From NCBI RefSeq assembly GCF_040149665.1, contig NZ_JBEFLP010000002.1:310001-374000 (forward strand): a stretch of 64,000 nt of DNA, in the 5' to 3' direction. This DNA is from Sulfitobacter sp. HNIBRBA3233. Its GTDB lineage: Bacteria > Pseudomonadota > Alphaproteobacteria > Rhodobacterales > Rhodobacteraceae. The notes under the pieces are model-generated. The model worked only from the letters and a program-made list of their open reading frames with translations. It did not search any database and was not told the origin of the DNA. Shown in pieces: positions 16,653 through 26,376 of this stretch (its first letter is position 1; each line of letters begins with the position of its first letter). Both the position numbers and the translations under genes were made by a program.

Positions 16653-17255
16653 TCAGCGGCGGCGGTCGCGCCGTGCGCTCATGGGTTGGAAGGCCACGCC
16701 GACGTGGGCCTCGCAATAGGGCTTGCCCGCCTTGACCGGCAGGCCGCAGAACCAGAAGTCCTCTGTCGCCGGATCGCCGACAGGCCATTTGCAGGTCCGC
16801 TCGGTCAGTTCCATCAGCGACAGCTTCTTGGCCTTCTTCTCGATCTCGTTGACCTTGGCCAGCGCTTCGGGGCTGATTTCATTCGCCGACGGCTGCGGGG
16901 GCAGGGGCTGTCCTGCGGGAATGATCTGCTTGCGTGCGGGCAGGCCGGTCTGCACAGGGATCGCGGGCTCTGTCTTGAGCTCGGGCTTCTCCGGTGCGGC
17001 CTCGGCTTCGACCTCCTCCTTGGCCTCGGCGGCGGGTGCCGCCTTTGCCGTCGGTTCGGCCTTGGGTGGCTTGGCCTTGGTTTCGGGTTTCGCGGCGGTG
17101 GCCGATGTCGCGCGGTTGGACAGGCCCAGCCGGTGCACCTTGCCGATCACCGCATTGCGGGTGACCCCACCCAGTTCTTTGGCGATCTGGCTGGCGGACT
17201 GACCTTCGCCCCACATTTTCTTGAGTATCTCGACGCGCTCATCGGTCCAGGACAT
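16653..17255 (-). CDS. gcrA: GcrA cell-cycle regulator
   Basis: GcrA is an alphaproteobacterial regulator that works with sigma-70 and CcrM-methylated GANTC sites. The N-terminal DNA-binding region MSWTDERVEILKKMWGEGQSASQIAKELG followed by RNAVIGKVHRLGLS is diagnostic. A long Ala/Lys/Pro/Glu-rich linker (about 50-120) separates it from the C-terminal sigma-interaction domain with RTCKWPVGDP, FCGLP and YCEAHVGVAFQP. The length of 200 residues is usual for Rhodobacteraceae. It is transcribed alone, with the terminator of the upstream DMT-transporter gene just before its start. Confidence 0.95.
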   Translation of the reverse strand: MSWTDERVEILKKMWGEGQSASQIAKELGGVTRNAVIGKVHRLGLSNRATSATAAKPETKAKPPKAEPTAKAAPAAEAKEEVEAEAAPEKPELKTEPAIPVQTGLPARKQIIPAGQPLPPQPSANEISPEALAKVNEIEKKAKKLSLMELTERTCKWPVGDPATEDFWFCGLPVKAGKPYCEAHVGVAFQPMSARRDRRR

Positions 17256-17272
17256 GAATGCTTCCCTAGTGT

Positions 17273-17299
17273 AAAAAGCGGCCCGTACCGGACCGCTTT
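17273..17299 (-). terminator. Intrinsic terminator after the DMT-transporter gene
   Basis: Arms 17275-17284 and 17290-17299 pair with one internal mismatch around a 5-nt loop and are followed on the minus strand by TTTTT (17277-17273). It lies between the end of the EamA gene (17349) and the gcrA start (17255), separating the two transcripts. Confidence 0.75.
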
Positions 17300-17348
17300 G
17301 TCAACAACAAGCCCTTATACTAATCACTCGGCGGGCAGGTGCAAGGCG

Positions 17349-18257
17349 TCAGACAGCCGTCGGCGGGCGCGGTAGCTGCTTTTTGACCCGCGCTTCTCGC
17401 AGCGCCAGCCATATTGCGCCGCACAGGATGATGCCCGCACCGAGCACCGAAACACCGTCCGGACGCACGGAAAATATCGCCGCATCGTAGAGCGCGGCAA
17501 AGACCAGCGTGCTGTAGGAAAAGGGCGCGACGAAACTTGCATCCGCCCGCGCCATGGCGTTGACGAAACAGGTCTGCGCCATCGCCATGCACGCCCCGAG
17601 CGCCGCCAGCGTTGCCCATTGCGCAGGGGTGGGCGCCTGCCAGAAGGGCAAAACGGCGGTTGTCGCGATGGCGAGCCCGATCAGGTTGTTGACCAGAAGG
17701 ATCTGGAACGGCTTTTCCCGCCCCGCAAGCTTTTTGATGAAGATTAGCTCAAGCCCCATCACCACGGCGGCCCCGAGCGCCAGCAAGGCCGCAGGCTCGA
17801 AGCTTTGCGATGTGGGGCGCAAGAGCACTGCCGCGCCGACCAGCGCGCAGGCGGCGGCCGACCAGCGCACCGGGCCCACCCGCTCGCCCAGAAGCGGGAT
17901 TGCCAGCATCATCGAAAAGACCGGGTTGAGAAACGAGATCGCCGTCGCGTCGGCAAGCGGGATGAAGGCGACAGAGGCGAACATCAGCGTGACGCCGGCC
18001 CACCCGAAGGAGGTGCGGGCGATATGCAGCCGCCAGTGCGGTCGCTCCAGCACCGGCCGCACGATCGCGGCCACCGTGCCCAGGGCGATGAAAGCGAACA
18101 GAAACCGGCCGTGGCTGATCTGCACGGCTGGCAGCGGCGGGCCCAGCGCGTCGGTGCCAAGCGCCTTGGCCATCAGTGTGGTGGCGGCGATGAAAGCGGT
18201 CGCGATCACGATCAGCAGTGCGGCCAGCGCATTGTTCTTGGGGACAGGGACAAACAT
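17349..18257 (-). CDS. EamA-domain (DMT superfamily) transporter
   Basis: This 302-residue protein has ten predicted TM helices in two five-helix EamA repeats: the first ends around ALVGAAVLLRP and the second around LGAGIILCGAIWLAL. Conserved segments include FIPLADATAISFLNPVFSMMLA and ADASFVAPFSYSTLVFAALYDA. DMT carriers of this type export small metabolites or amino acids; the substrate cannot be deduced. It is monocistronic, with a terminator downstream and a 274-bp divergent interval before argD. Confidence 0.88.
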   Translation of the reverse strand: MFVPVPKNNALAALLIVIATAFIAATTLMAKALGTDALGPPLPAVQISHGRFLFAFIALGTVAAIVRPVLERPHWRLHIARTSFGWAGVTLMFASVAFIPLADATAISFLNPVFSMMLAIPLLGERVGPVRWSAAACALVGAAVLLRPTSQSFEPAALLALGAAVVMGLELIFIKKLAGREKPFQILLVNNLIGLAIATTAVLPFWQAPTPAQWATLAALGACMAMAQTCFVNAMARADASFVAPFSYSTLVFAALYDAAIFSVRPDGVSVLGAGIILCGAIWLALREARVKKQLPRPPTAV

Positions 18258-18531
18258 GGGCGCAGCCTATTGCCGGATTGCATCACCGGGGCAAGTGCAG
18301 ATGTTTTGGTCTTGCCTGCGACACGCGGCGCTGTCACAACGACATCCATGATCACGCTGACGCATATTCCCTCGCGACGACGCCGTCGCTGACCCGCCGT
18401 CCGGCCCGCGCCCGTCGCGGGTGTGATCCCATTGGTGCACCGCACCGCTCCCTAATCCAGCTTGACCCCGCAGCCTGCCCGTGGCTTCCTGCCATTTTTC
18501 GCCGCCTGCTTTCCCGCAAAGGACGATCCAG

Positions 18532-19707
18532 ATGATCTCTTCTGTTCTGCCCACCTATTCCCGTGCCCCCCTGAGCTTTGTCAAAGGCGAAGGCAGCTGG
18601 CTGGTCGAGGCTGACGGACGACGTTTTCTCGACCTCGGGGCAGGCATCGCGGTGAACGCGCTGGGCCACGCACATCCGGCCCTGACCCGCGCGCTGACGG
18701 ATCAGGCGAACACGCTGTGGCATACATCGAACCTCTACCAGATACCGCAACAGCAGGCGCTGGCGGACAAGCTGGTGGATGCGACCTTCGCGGATACGGT
18801 CTTCTTCACGAACTCCGGCACCGAAAGCTGCGAGCTGGCGGTCAAGATGGCGCGCAAGTATTTCTACGACAAGGGCCAGCCAGAGCGGGTCGAGATCATC
18901 ACCTTCTCGGGGTCGTTCCACGGCCGCTCCAGCGCCGGGATCGCGGCCGCCGGGTCGGAGAAGATGACCAAGGGCTTCGGCCCGTTGCTCCCGGGCTTCG
19001 TCCACCTCGAATTCGGCGACCACGACGCGCTGACGGCGGCAATCACCGACAGGACCTGCGCGGTCCTTGTAGAGCCTGTGCAGGGAGAGGGCGGCATCCG
19101 CCCGCTGCCCGATGCCTGCCTGAAAGGGCTGCGCGATCTGTGCGACGAACATGGCATACTGATGATCCTCGACGAAGTGCAATGCGGCGTCGGACGCACC
19201 GGCAAGCTCTTCGCCCATGAATGGGCGGGCATCACGCCGGACATCATGATGGTGGCCAAGGGCATCGGCGGCGGGTTCCCCCTCGGCGCGGTGCTGGCCA
19301 CCGAAAACGCGGCATCGGGCATGACCGCAGGCACCCACGGCTCCACCTATGGCGGCAATCCCCTCGGCTGTGCGGTGGGCTGCGCGGTCATGGACATCGT
19401 CAGTGATCCCGATTTCCTGGCCGAGGTGAACCGCAAGGCGGGCCTTTTGCGCCAGAAGCTCGAAGGGCTGATTGCGTCGCACCCCGACGTCTTCGAAGGG
19501 GTGCGCGGCGCGGGCCTCATGCTGGGCCTGAAATGCAAGCGCGCGCCCGCCGACGTGGTCACCGCAGGCTACGCTCACGAAGTGATCGTGGTGCCCGCAG
19601 CCGACAACGTCGTGCGTCTGCTGCCGCCCCTGACCATCACCGATGCGGAAATCGCCGAGGCCGTCAGCCGCCTCGACCGCGCCGCCGCTTCTCTGGGCGC
19701 TGCCTGA
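18532..19707 (+). CDS. argD: Acetylornithine aminotransferase ArgD
   Basis: This is a class-III PLP aminotransferase of 391 residues that makes N-acetylornithine in arginine synthesis (possibly also succinyl-diaminopimelate in lysine synthesis). It has [27 protein letters not shown] for cofactor binding, [20 protein letters not shown] and the Schiff-base lysine K243 in [14 protein letters not shown]. The ATG at 18532 follows AAAGGA at a good distance; an in-frame ATG 17 codons earlier adds residues not seen in the family. argF follows in the same direction, as in other Rhodobacteraceae. Confidence 0.95.
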   Translation: MISSVLPTYSRAPLSFVKGEGSWLVEADGRRFLDLGAGIAVNALGHAHPALTRALTDQANTLWHTSNLYQIPQQQALADKLVDATFADTVFFTNSGTESCELAVKMARKYFYDKGQPERVEIITFSGSFHGRSSAGIAAAGSEKMTKGFGPLLPGFVHLEFGDHDALTAAITDRTCAVLVEPVQGEGGIRPLPDACLKGLRDLCDEHGILMILDEVQCGVGRTGKLFAHEWAGITPDIMMVAKGIGGGFPLGAVLATENAASGMTAGTHGSTYGGNPLGCAVGCAVMDIVSDPDFLAEVNRKAGLLRQKLEGLIASHPDVFEGVRGAGLMLGLKCKRAPADVVTAGYAHEVIVVPAADNVVRLLPPLTITDAEIAEAVSRLDRAAASLGAA

Positions 19708-19733
19708 GCCTCCATTTTGCCAATAAACTCATC

Positions 19734-19753
19734 ATGGGGCGCTTGCGCCCCAT
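19734..19753 (+). other. Intercistronic hairpin between argD and argF
   Basis: ATGGGGCG-CTTG-CGCCCCAT forms an 8-bp perfect stem with a 4-nt loop, 26 bp after the argD stop and 30 bp before the argF start. There is no U-tract, so it is more likely a processing or stabilising structure than a terminator. Confidence 0.5.
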
Positions 19754-19782
19754 GTCCACCATTTGCCACGCAGGGCCGGACC

Positions 19783-20688
19783 ATGAACCATTTTCTAGAC
19801 ATCCATAAAACCGATCGGCCCGACCTGCGGCGGATCATCGACGGGGCGCTGGCCGCCAAGAAATCCCGCGCCGGCCGCCCGAAGGGCGCCCCCGATGACG
19901 ACCAGCCGCTCAAGGACCATATGGTCGCGCTGATCTTCGAGAAGCCCTCGACCCGGACACGGGTCTCCTTCGACGTCGGCGTGCGCCAGATGGGCGGGCA
20001 GACGATGGTGCTGTCGGGCGCGGATATGCAGCTCGGCCACGGTGAAACCATCGCCGACACCGCCCGCGTCCTCAGCCGCTACGTAGATCTGATCATGATC
20101 CGGACCTTTGAGGAACAGACGCTTCTCGACATGGCGGAATACGCCAGCGTGCCGGTGATTAACGGGCTGACCAACCGCAGCCATCCCTGCCAGATCATGG
20201 CGGACATCATGACGTTCGAGGAACACAGCGGCCCGATCAAGGGCAAGCGCGTGGTCTGGTCCGGTGACGGCAACAATGTCTTTGCCAGCTTCGCCCACGC
20301 GGCAAGGCAGTTCGATTTCGATCTGGTGTTCACCGGCCCCGAACCGCTGGATCCCGAACCTGCGCTGAACGGTCTTTATACCACCATCCGCAACCCGCAT
20401 GAGGCCGTGGAAGGTGCCGATCTGGTGGTCACCGACACATGGGTATCGATGCACGATCCGCAATCGGCGCGCGAACGGCGGCACAACCAGCTGCGCGGCT
20501 ATCAGGTGAACGAAGCGCTGATGGGCCGGGCCAAACCGGATGCCCTGTTCATGCACTGCCTGCCCGCGCACCGCGAGGATGAAGCGACCAGCGCCGTGAT
20601 GGACGGCCCCAATTCCGTGATCTTCGACGAGGCGGAAAACCGTCTGCACGCACAGAAGGCGATCATGCGCTACTGCCTTGGGCGCTGA
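19783..20688 (+). CDS. argF: Ornithine carbamoyltransferase ArgF
   Basis: This 301-residue enzyme makes citrulline from ornithine and carbamoyl phosphate. It shows the carbamoyl-phosphate motif [11 protein letters not shown], the second-site HPCQ (in [11 protein letters not shown]) and the ornithine-site HCLPA near the C-terminus. The RTFEEQ and NGLTN segments are also family-typical. The ATG at 19783 is chosen because the family begins close to NHFLDI; the open frame upstream includes the intercistronic hairpin. The last 11 nt overlap the TTG start assigned to the next gene. Confidence 0.95.
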   Translation: MNHFLDIHKTDRPDLRRIIDGALAAKKSRAGRPKGAPDDDQPLKDHMVALIFEKPSTRTRVSFDVGVRQMGGQTMVLSGADMQLGHGETIADTARVLSRYVDLIMIRTFEEQTLLDMAEYASVPVINGLTNRSHPCQIMADIMTFEEHSGPIKGKRVVWSGDGNNVFASFAHAARQFDFDLVFTGPEPLDPEPALNGLYTTIRNPHEAVEGADLVVTDTWVSMHDPQSARERRHNQLRGYQVNEALMGRAKPDALFMHCLPAHREDEATSAVMDGPNSVIFDEAENRLHAQKAIMRYCLGR

Positions 20689-21685
20689 ACGGAAGCGACC
20701 TGCCATTGCCATCGTCGGGGCAGGGGCCATCGGCGGCTTCGTGGGCGGAATGCTGGCCGAAGGCGGCAGGACCGTCCGGTTTCTGGCACGCTGCCCGACG
20801 CTCGACAGCCTGCGCGACAGGGGTTTGCACCTGACGGACTATGGCGGTCTCGACCTGCGGCTGACGCCCGACCGGTTGACGGCCTGCGCGACCCCGGCGG
20901 AGGCCTTTCGCGGGGCGGATGTGATCCTCGTGTGCGTGAAAACCGCGGCGACCGCAGCAGTGGCTGCCGAAATCGCCGCCCATGCACCGCCACAGGCCAC
21001 GGTCGTCAGCCTGCAAAACGGTCTGGCGGGCCTGCGCCAGCTGCGCGACGGCCTGCCCGATCGCGAAGTGCTGGCGGGCATGGTGCCCTTCAACGTCGTC
21101 GGGGATGCCGCAGGCCACCGGCACCGTGCGACGAGCGGCACCATCCAGATCGGCCCGGACGGGCGCGAAATTGCCCGGCACCTGACCGTCGCGGGCATGC
21201 CGGTCGAATGCACTCCCGAAATCGAGGCGGTGCAATACGGCAAGCTGCTGATCAATCTCAACAATGCGCTGAACGCGCTTTCCGGCCTGACCCTGCACCG
21301 GCAATTGCTGGACCGGGAATGGCGCCGCCTGATGGCCGATCAGATGCGCGAGGCGCTGCGCGTGCTGCGCGCGCATGGCATCAGGGCCCGCGCGACAACG
21401 CCGCTGCCGCCGGGTGCCGTGCCTTTCGTGCTGCGGCTGCCCACGCCGCTGTTCCGCCTGATCGCGGCACAGATGCTGACAATCGATCCCAGCGCCCGCA
21501 GTTCCATGGCGCAGGACATTGCAGCGGGAAAGAAAACCGAAATCGACGCCCTACAGGGAGAGATCATCGCGCTTGGCGCGGAAAAGTCGGTGCCGACGCC
21601 GCTGGCCTGTGCCATCCGCGACGCGGTTCTGCGGGCCGAGCGCGAGGGATGCCCGCACAGCGCGCCGCAGGACCTGCGGCCCTAG
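20678..21685 (+). CDS. 2-dehydropantoate 2-reductase family protein (PanE/ApbA)
   Basis: This 335-residue NADPH-dependent ketopantoate-reductase-family enzyme has a Rossmann start [15 protein letters not shown], then [15 protein letters not shown] and the catalytic-lysine region [15 protein letters not shown]. The C-terminal domain ends with [15 protein letters not shown], which resembles the family's specificity segment. No ATG lies upstream of the Rossmann fold; the best start is TTG at 20678, 11 nt inside argF, without an obvious ribosome-binding site, so coupling to argF translation is likely. Whether it is the true PanE or a paralogue cannot be decided here. Confidence 0.82.
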   Translation: MGAERKRPAIAIVGAGAIGGFVGGMLAEGGRTVRFLARCPTLDSLRDRGLHLTDYGGLDLRLTPDRLTACATPAEAFRGADVILVCVKTAATAAVAAEIAAHAPPQATVVSLQNGLAGLRQLRDGLPDREVLAGMVPFNVVGDAAGHRHRATSGTIQIGPDGREIARHLTVAGMPVECTPEIEAVQYGKLLINLNNALNALSGLTLHRQLLDREWRRLMADQMREALRVLRAHGIRARATTPLPPGAVPFVLRLPTPLFRLIAAQMLTIDPSARSSMAQDIAAGKKTEIDALQGEIIALGAEKSVPTPLACAIRDAVLRAEREGCPHSAPQDLRP

Positions 21686-22140
21686 AGATTGCGCAGGATG
21701 TCGCGGAGTTCGGGCTCATCGACCATGGTTGCGGCCTGCGCGGAGGCGACCCAGCGGCGGGTCCGTTCATCCACCTCCGGGTAGGTATCGCGCAGTTTCG
21801 TGACCCGCGCGAGGTAGACGGTGACCGTTACCGGCACGCTCTCGCCGTCCGAAACGCCCTTGTCGTAGTCGTAAAGACCCAGCGGTTTCGGCGAGATCTC
21901 GGCCTCGGCCACGCCGGCCTCTTCCCATGCTTCCTGCAAGGCGGCACCGGGACCGTCCAGGCCGTCGATTGGCCAGCCCTTCGGAACGATCCAGCGGCCC
22001 GTATCGCGGCTTGTGATCAGCAGCACGTCCTTGCCTTCCGGCGTCGCGCGATAGCACAGCGCAGCCACCTGAGGCTCGCGTCCGGGCCGTGTCACGGGGT
22101 GGCTTTCGCCGGTCTCGGGATCGAGAAAAGGATGCTTCAT
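21682..22140 (-). CDS. Nudix hydrolase
   Basis: This 152-residue Nudix protein has PKGWPIDGLDGPGAALQEAWEEAGV as its Nudix box. The catalytic EE of the REUxEE core is kept (QEAWEEAGV), but Arg is replaced by Gln and the first Glu of Gx5E is a Leu, as in the group related to diphosphoinositol-polyphosphate hydrolases. The real start is the ATG at 22140; one codon upstream is a TTG. It is convergent with the panE-like gene, sharing 4 nt of stop codons at 21682-21685. The substrate is not predictable. Confidence 0.82.
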   Translation of the reverse strand: MKHPFLDPETGESHPVTRPGREPQVAALCYRATPEGKDVLLITSRDTGRWIVPKGWPIDGLDGPGAALQEAWEEAGVAEAEISPKPLGLYDYDKGVSDGESVPVTVTVYLARVTKLRDTYPEVDERTRRWVASAQAATMVDEPELRDILRNL

Positions 22141-22149
22141 CAATACTGC

Positions 22150-22288
22150 TCACGACTGAAAATTTTGTTATGATTGCCAAGAGTATAATATTATTATTGA
22201 CAAAGTACAAATGGGTCCGCGCCGTGGCTTGCGCATCCGCGCGGAAACCAGCACCTTTCGACTGATTTTCAATCATTCGGAGTGCGGC
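22150..22288 (+). promoter_or_regulatory. AT-rich divergent promoter region, Nudix/gnd
   Basis: The interval between the Nudix start (22140) and the gnd start (22289) contains a strikingly AT-rich core at about 22160-22205 (TTTTGTTATGATTG, then AATATTATTATTGACAAAG) in an otherwise GC-rich region. TTGACA at 22197-22202 is a perfect -35 for rightward transcription; a -10 is less clear. GGAG at 22279-22282 is the gnd ribosome-binding site. Confidence 0.4.
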
Positions 22289-23710
22289 ATGAGCATCTCA
22301 AAGGCGGATATCGGTGTCTACGGCCTCGGAACGATGGGCAGCGCACTTGCCCTCAATCTGGCCGAAAACGGGTTCAGAGTTGCCGTGTCAAACCGCGAGG
22401 AAGACTGGATCGCGCCGTTTGTCCAGGAGGCCGGGGATCTGTCGGCGCGGCTGGTCGCCTGCGGGTCGCTCGAAGAACTGGTCGCGGCAGTCACGCCGCC
22501 GCGCAATATCCTTTTCATGATCCCTTCGGGCGCACCGATGGACGCGATGCTCGATGCCGTCCTTCCGATGCTCGATCCCGGCGATACGGTCATCGACGGC
22601 GGCAACGCCGATTTCAACGACACCCGCCGCCGTAGCGACACGGTTGCAGCGGCGGGCATGCATTTCGTCGGCATGGGCGTTTCGGGCGGTGAAACCGGCG
22701 CGCGGCACGGCCCGTCGATGATGGTCGGCGGCTCTGAGGCAAGCTGGCACAGCCTGCGCCCGATCCTCGAAAGCATCGCCGCGCGTTTCGACGGCGACCC
22801 CTGCGTGGCCCATGTGGGGCCTGACGGCGCGGGGCATTTCGTCAAGACGGTTCACAACGGGATCGAATACGCGGACATGCAGATGATCGCCGAGATCTAC
22901 GGCCTTTTGCGCGACGCGGCCGGTTGGGATGCCGGTCGTATCGGGGGCCTCTTTCAGGGCTGGAACGACACCGAACTCGGCTCGTTCCTGATCGAGGTTT
23001 CCGCAGCGGCGCTGCAAACCCGCGATCCGCAGACCGGCGGGCCGCTTGTCGATGCGATCGTGGACCGCGCGGGCCAGAAAGGAACCGGCCGCTGGACCGT
23101 GATTGAGGCACTGAAGATGGGCCAGTCGGCCAGCGCGATCGAAGCGGCGGTGGGCGCGCGCAGCTGGTCGTCGGACAGCGATCTGCGTGATACCGCCTCC
23201 GGCATCCTGTCCGATGGCGCACTGAACGGGGAGGTGCCGGACGAAGAGGCGCTGGCGGATGCGCTGCTGGCGGGGCGCATTCTGGCGCACGCGCAGGGCT
23301 TCGATATCCTGCGCGCGGGTTCCGCGACATTCGACTGGGGGCTCGATCCCGCCCGCATTGCCGAAATCTGGCGTGCGGGCTGTATCATCCGATCCGCGCT
23401 GCTGGAGCGTTTCGCCAGCGCCAGCCGCACCGACCCGCCGCACGGCGCGTTGATCCTTGCCCCTGATCTGGCCGACACGCTTGCGCGCTGCCTTCCTGGG
23501 TTGCGCCGCGTGGTCCGCTCCGGCGTTGCGCTGGGCATTCCGCTGCCTGCACTGTCCGCGGCGCTGGCGTGGTACGACAGCCTGCGGACCGCGCGCGGGA
23601 CGACCAACCTGATCCAGGCGCAGCGCGATTTCTTCGGGGCCCACGGGTTCGGGCGGCGCGGGCAGGAGGGGCAGTTCACCTTCGACTGGCCGCCGCTCGG
23701 GCAGGGCTGA
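22289..23710 (+). CDS. gnd: 6-phosphogluconate dehydrogenase, decarboxylating
   Basis: This 473-residue enzyme oxidatively decarboxylates 6-phosphogluconate to ribulose-5-phosphate in the pentose phosphate pathway. It has the Rossmann start IGVYGLGTMGSALALNLAENG with NREE for NADP, the substrate-binding GMGVSGGETGARHGPSMMVGG and the catalytic KTVHNGIEYADMQ. The C-terminal domain ends with NLIQAQRDFFGAHGFGR, the segment that closes over the partner subunit. The ATG at 22289 follows GGAG by 6 nt; the upstream open frame is not family-like. It stands alone, convergent with the Slam-like gene (9 bp apart). Confidence 0.95.
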   Translation: MSISKADIGVYGLGTMGSALALNLAENGFRVAVSNREEDWIAPFVQEAGDLSARLVACGSLEELVAAVTPPRNILFMIPSGAPMDAMLDAVLPMLDPGDTVIDGGNADFNDTRRRSDTVAAAGMHFVGMGVSGGETGARHGPSMMVGGSEASWHSLRPILESIAARFDGDPCVAHVGPDGAGHFVKTVHNGIEYADMQMIAEIYGLLRDAAGWDAGRIGGLFQGWNDTELGSFLIEVSAAALQTRDPQTGGPLVDAIVDRAGQKGTGRWTVIEALKMGQSASAIEAAVGARSWSSDSDLRDTASGILSDGALNGEVPDEEALADALLAGRILAHAQGFDILRAGSATFDWGLDPARIAEIWRAGCIIRSALLERFASASRTDPPHGALILAPDLADTLARCLPGLRRVVRSGVALGIPLPALSAALAWYDSLRTARGTTNLIQAQRDFFGAHGFGRRGQEGQFTFDWPPLGQG

Positions 23711-23719
23711 CGCGATGGT

Positions 23720-24937
23720 CTAGAATACGCTTGTCAGGCCGAGGCTGAGCGAGGTGTTCGAAAAGCTGTTGATCCGGCGATTGGAGCGGTGGCGTTCCCA
23801 TCCGATACCCACAACCGGCGTGAACGGACCGAAGCGGATGTTGGAGTGATAGACGCTTGCGTTGATGCCCAGCGACCGGTCGCTGCGGGCGACACCGCTG
23901 AGCGCGCCGATCCCGTCCCTCCTGTCACGTCCGAAGCTTACGTCGGCAGTGGTCACAAGGCCGCCGTCGAAGGCAAAGGTGGTTCCGGCGCTCAACCCGT
24001 GGCGCCATCCCGATTGCAGCGCACTGGTGGCATCGGTGCGCATGGCGTAGCCGCTGAAGCGCAGCACTGTCCGCGCGCCCACGGCGTAGTTGACGGAGGC
24101 CTCGACGACCGTGCGGTCCCCGTCGGCACCGGGAAACGCAGGATAGATTTCATCGAAATGCTGGATCCCGAACCGGCCATAAGCGCGTGATCCCAGCGGT
24201 GTCAGATAGGCCGCGAAGACGCCGATGCGGTCGGCATAATGGTCGTGGCCGCGAAACTGGCGCCCGATCAGCGCGCCACCTTCGATATGGGTGCCCGCCG
24301 CCAGTGTGTAGCGCAGACCGGCGCGGGCATTCAGGTGCAGCTCGCGCAGGCGCTTTTCCTTGTAGTGGCGCACCAGCGTGTCGAAGGACAGGGTGGCCCG
24401 CAGGTTCTGCCCCAGATGCGGCAGGGCGGTAATACCGGCAGAGATGTCCAGACCGGTTGCCGATTGCGCCCGGTCCTGCGGCCCCAGATCGAAGGTCAGC
24501 CCGCCCGCGGTGATCTGTGTGGCGCTCGTGCGCTTTCCCGCGTTCGTGGCCGGCACCGCCGCGATCGAGAACCGCCAATGCAGCAGCTTGCGGGCCGCGA
24601 TCTTGTCCAGAAAGCTTTTGACGATGGCCTGTCGCTGCGGGCTGAGCCCTGCGCCGAGGGCCTGGCGGAAGTGGTATTCGGCCCGCGCGTCCTTCTCCAG
24701 CTGGAACAGCGCATAGGCCAGTTCAAGCCGGTAGGTCGGTTCCGAGGGATAGGCGCGGACGAGGGATTCCAGATGCGGCAGGGCGGCGGCGGGTGCGCCC
24801 TTTTGCATATGCGCGGACGCATGGACCCAGTCCTGGGGCAGCGCCGCCTGCGCGACCGCCCCTGTCGCGGTCAGGGTGAGAAGCATCAGGCCCCACAAAA
24901 GCAGGGCCCGAAGGAAACCTATGGTCGCCGCTGGCAC
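23720..24937 (-). CDS. Slam-like outer-membrane protein (surface lipoprotein assembly modulator)
   Basis: The GTG start at 24937, 4 nt after the lipoprotein gene stop, gives 405 residues: a signal peptide ending GAVAQA, a periplasmic TPR-like domain (about 33-115; LRAYPSEPTYRLELAYALF-like helices, FRQALGAGL, FLDKIAARK) and a beta barrel of repeated amphipathic strands ending in LSLGLTSVF with the C-terminal Phe of outer-membrane barrels. This is the layout of Slam (DUF560) proteins, which move lipoproteins to the cell surface in Neisseria and relatives. Alternating strands such as GRFGIQHFDEIY and RTVLRFSGYAM support the barrel. The neighbouring lipoprotein is the obvious client. Confidence 0.75.
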   Translation of the reverse strand: MPAATIGFLRALLLWGLMLLTLTATGAVAQAALPQDWVHASAHMQKGAPAAALPHLESLVRAYPSEPTYRLELAYALFQLEKDARAEYHFRQALGAGLSPQRQAIVKSFLDKIAARKLLHWRFSIAAVPATNAGKRTSATQITAGGLTFDLGPQDRAQSATGLDISAGITALPHLGQNLRATLSFDTLVRHYKEKRLRELHLNARAGLRYTLAAGTHIEGGALIGRQFRGHDHYADRIGVFAAYLTPLGSRAYGRFGIQHFDEIYPAFPGADGDRTVVEASVNYAVGARTVLRFSGYAMRTDATSALQSGWRHGLSAGTTFAFDGGLVTTADVSFGRDRRDGIGALSGVARSDRSLGINASVYHSNIRFGPFTPVVGIGWERHRSNRRINSFSNTSLSLGLTSVF

Positions 24938-24941
24938 GGTG

Positions 24942-25601
24942 CTACTTCTTTTCGAGGTAGAACTGGCCGCCGCCGAAATTCTGCAGGCCGAGCTTGCCGT
25001 TGAGCGATGTGCCCGCCGCGACCGCCGCACCCGTCACCGCGCGCGCGTCGTTGCCCAGAACCGAGCCGCCCAGCAGCAGCGTCACATCCGCGGTATCCGA
25101 TGTGGCCTCGTTGCTGAGCGTTCCCTCCACGTTGAGAGACACAGCCGTTGTCGTGATATCCCCGACACCGGGAACCGTTGTCGTGGCTGCGCCGATGGTG
25201 CCGCCGACCGCGTTGTCGGTATCCAGCGTGCCGGTCAGCGCGAAGGCGGTGCCGTCTACCTCACCGCGCAGGTTGCCCACTTCGGCGGTTGCGGTTTCGC
25301 TGTCGAAATCAAGCCGCGCTGTCACATCGCCCAGCACAAAGCCGTTGTCGGAACCGGTGTCGTCCTGGGTTTTCAGCAGGGTTTCGCCCGCGTAGTCGAA
25401 GGCCCCTGTGAGTTTGACCGACGAGGGCGGTGTCGTCTGGATATCCGCAATTTTCGCGTCGAAGGCGGACATGGACGGGGCGCCACCGCCCCCTGTGCCA
25501 CTTCCGCCGCCGCTGCTGCCGCCGGAACTGCCAAGGCAGGCTGAAAGCGAGAGGCTGGCGGCAGCAATCATTGCGCCGCGACACACCGTATAAAAAGTCA
25601 T
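24942..25601 (-). CDS. Probable Slam-dependent surface lipoprotein
   Basis: This 219-residue protein has a lipoprotein signal with C22 in LSLSACLGSSGG and a flexible Gly/Ser-rich tether (23-44). A domain made of short beta strands follows (LDFDSETATAEVGNLRGEV, FALTGTLDTDNAVGG, LNVEGTLSNEATSD-type segments). The C-terminus GLQNFGGGQFYLEKK has the Gly-rich aromatic-ending strand seen in TbpB-type eight-stranded barrels, the class of domain Slam proteins recognise. The ATG at 25601 follows GAGGAAG. It is the first gene of a two-gene operon with the Slam-like gene. Ligand unknown. Confidence 0.7.
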   Translation of the reverse strand: MTFYTVCRGAMIAAASLSLSACLGSSGGSSGGGSGTGGGGAPSMSAFDAKIADIQTTPPSSVKLTGAFDYAGETLLKTQDDTGSDNGFVLGDVTARLDFDSETATAEVGNLRGEVDGTAFALTGTLDTDNAVGGTIGAATTTVPGVGDITTTAVSLNVEGTLSNEATSDTADVTLLLGGSVLGNDARAVTGAAVAAGTSLNGKLGLQNFGGGQFYLEKK

Positions 25602-25731
25602 GTTTTCTTCCTCTGATGAGAGAGTGCTTGAAATGATCGCACGAGTTGAAATGCCCCCCGATCCCTTCATCGAGGCGCTGCGCAAATGTCTCTTCAAACT
25701 GGGACAAAGGCTCTCCCCCGAAAGGGGGAAC

Positions 25732-26376
25732 TCAGTCGTCGCTCAGCAGTCCCAGACGGCTGGCCTGCAAGGTTGCCTCGGCACGGTTGCTGATCTCGAG
25801 CTTGCGGTAAATGGACTTGATATGGGTGATGACCGTGCTTTCGGCGATGCCGCAATCCTGTGCAACCTCGCTGACGCGCAAGCCGCGCGCGATCATGCGC
25901 AGCACTTCGGTTTCGCGTTTGGTCAGCTTGGCTTCGGGTTCGAAATGCGGACCGGTCAGTTTGAAATGGTGCATGACGCGTCGCGCGATCTGCGGGCTGA
26001 GCGCGGGCACTCCGGCCACGGTCATGCGCAACTGGCTGGCGATCATTTCGGCGGGATCGCTTTTCAGCAGATACCCCTGCGCGCCCGCGGCAAGCGCTGA
26101 AACGATCGCGCTGTCCGCGGCCATGACGGTTGTCACCACACAGCAGCACGCCGGTTGCGTCTGCGAAAGCTGGCGCAACAGGTCCGTGCCGTCGCCGTCA
26201 GGCAGGCTGAGATCGACGAGCGCCAGATCGAATGTCTCGTGCGCGCAGGCGTCGAGACCGGCCTTGAGCGTCGGGGCTGGCGACACTTTTGCGTCCGGAA
26301 ACAGCCCTTCGATGATGCCGATCAGCCAGTCGCGCGACTGGCGGACATCTTCGAGAATGAGGACCGACCGTATCAT
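25732..26376 (-). CDS. NarL/FixJ-type response regulator
   Basis: This 214-residue protein has a receiver domain (1-120; phospho-acceptor D55 in LALVDLSLPDGDG, Lys in YLLKSDP) and a LuxR-type HTH (about 148-205; LTKRETEVLRMIARGL, then ESTVITHIKSIYRKL). The first acidic pair is ILEDVRQSRD. Its ATG overlaps the histidine kinase stop as ATGA at 26373-26376, so it is the cognate partner. The stop is 130 bp from the surface lipoprotein start on the same strand, so the lipoprotein-Slam pair is the most likely nearby target (inference). Confidence 0.9.
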   Translation of the reverse strand: MIRSVLILEDVRQSRDWLIGIIEGLFPDAKVSPAPTLKAGLDACAHETFDLALVDLSLPDGDGTDLLRQLSQTQPACCCVVTTVMAADSAIVSALAAGAQGYLLKSDPAEMIASQLRMTVAGVPALSPQIARRVMHHFKLTGPHFEPEAKLTKRETEVLRMIARGLRVSEVAQDCGIAESTVITHIKSIYRKLEISNRAEATLQASRLGLLSDD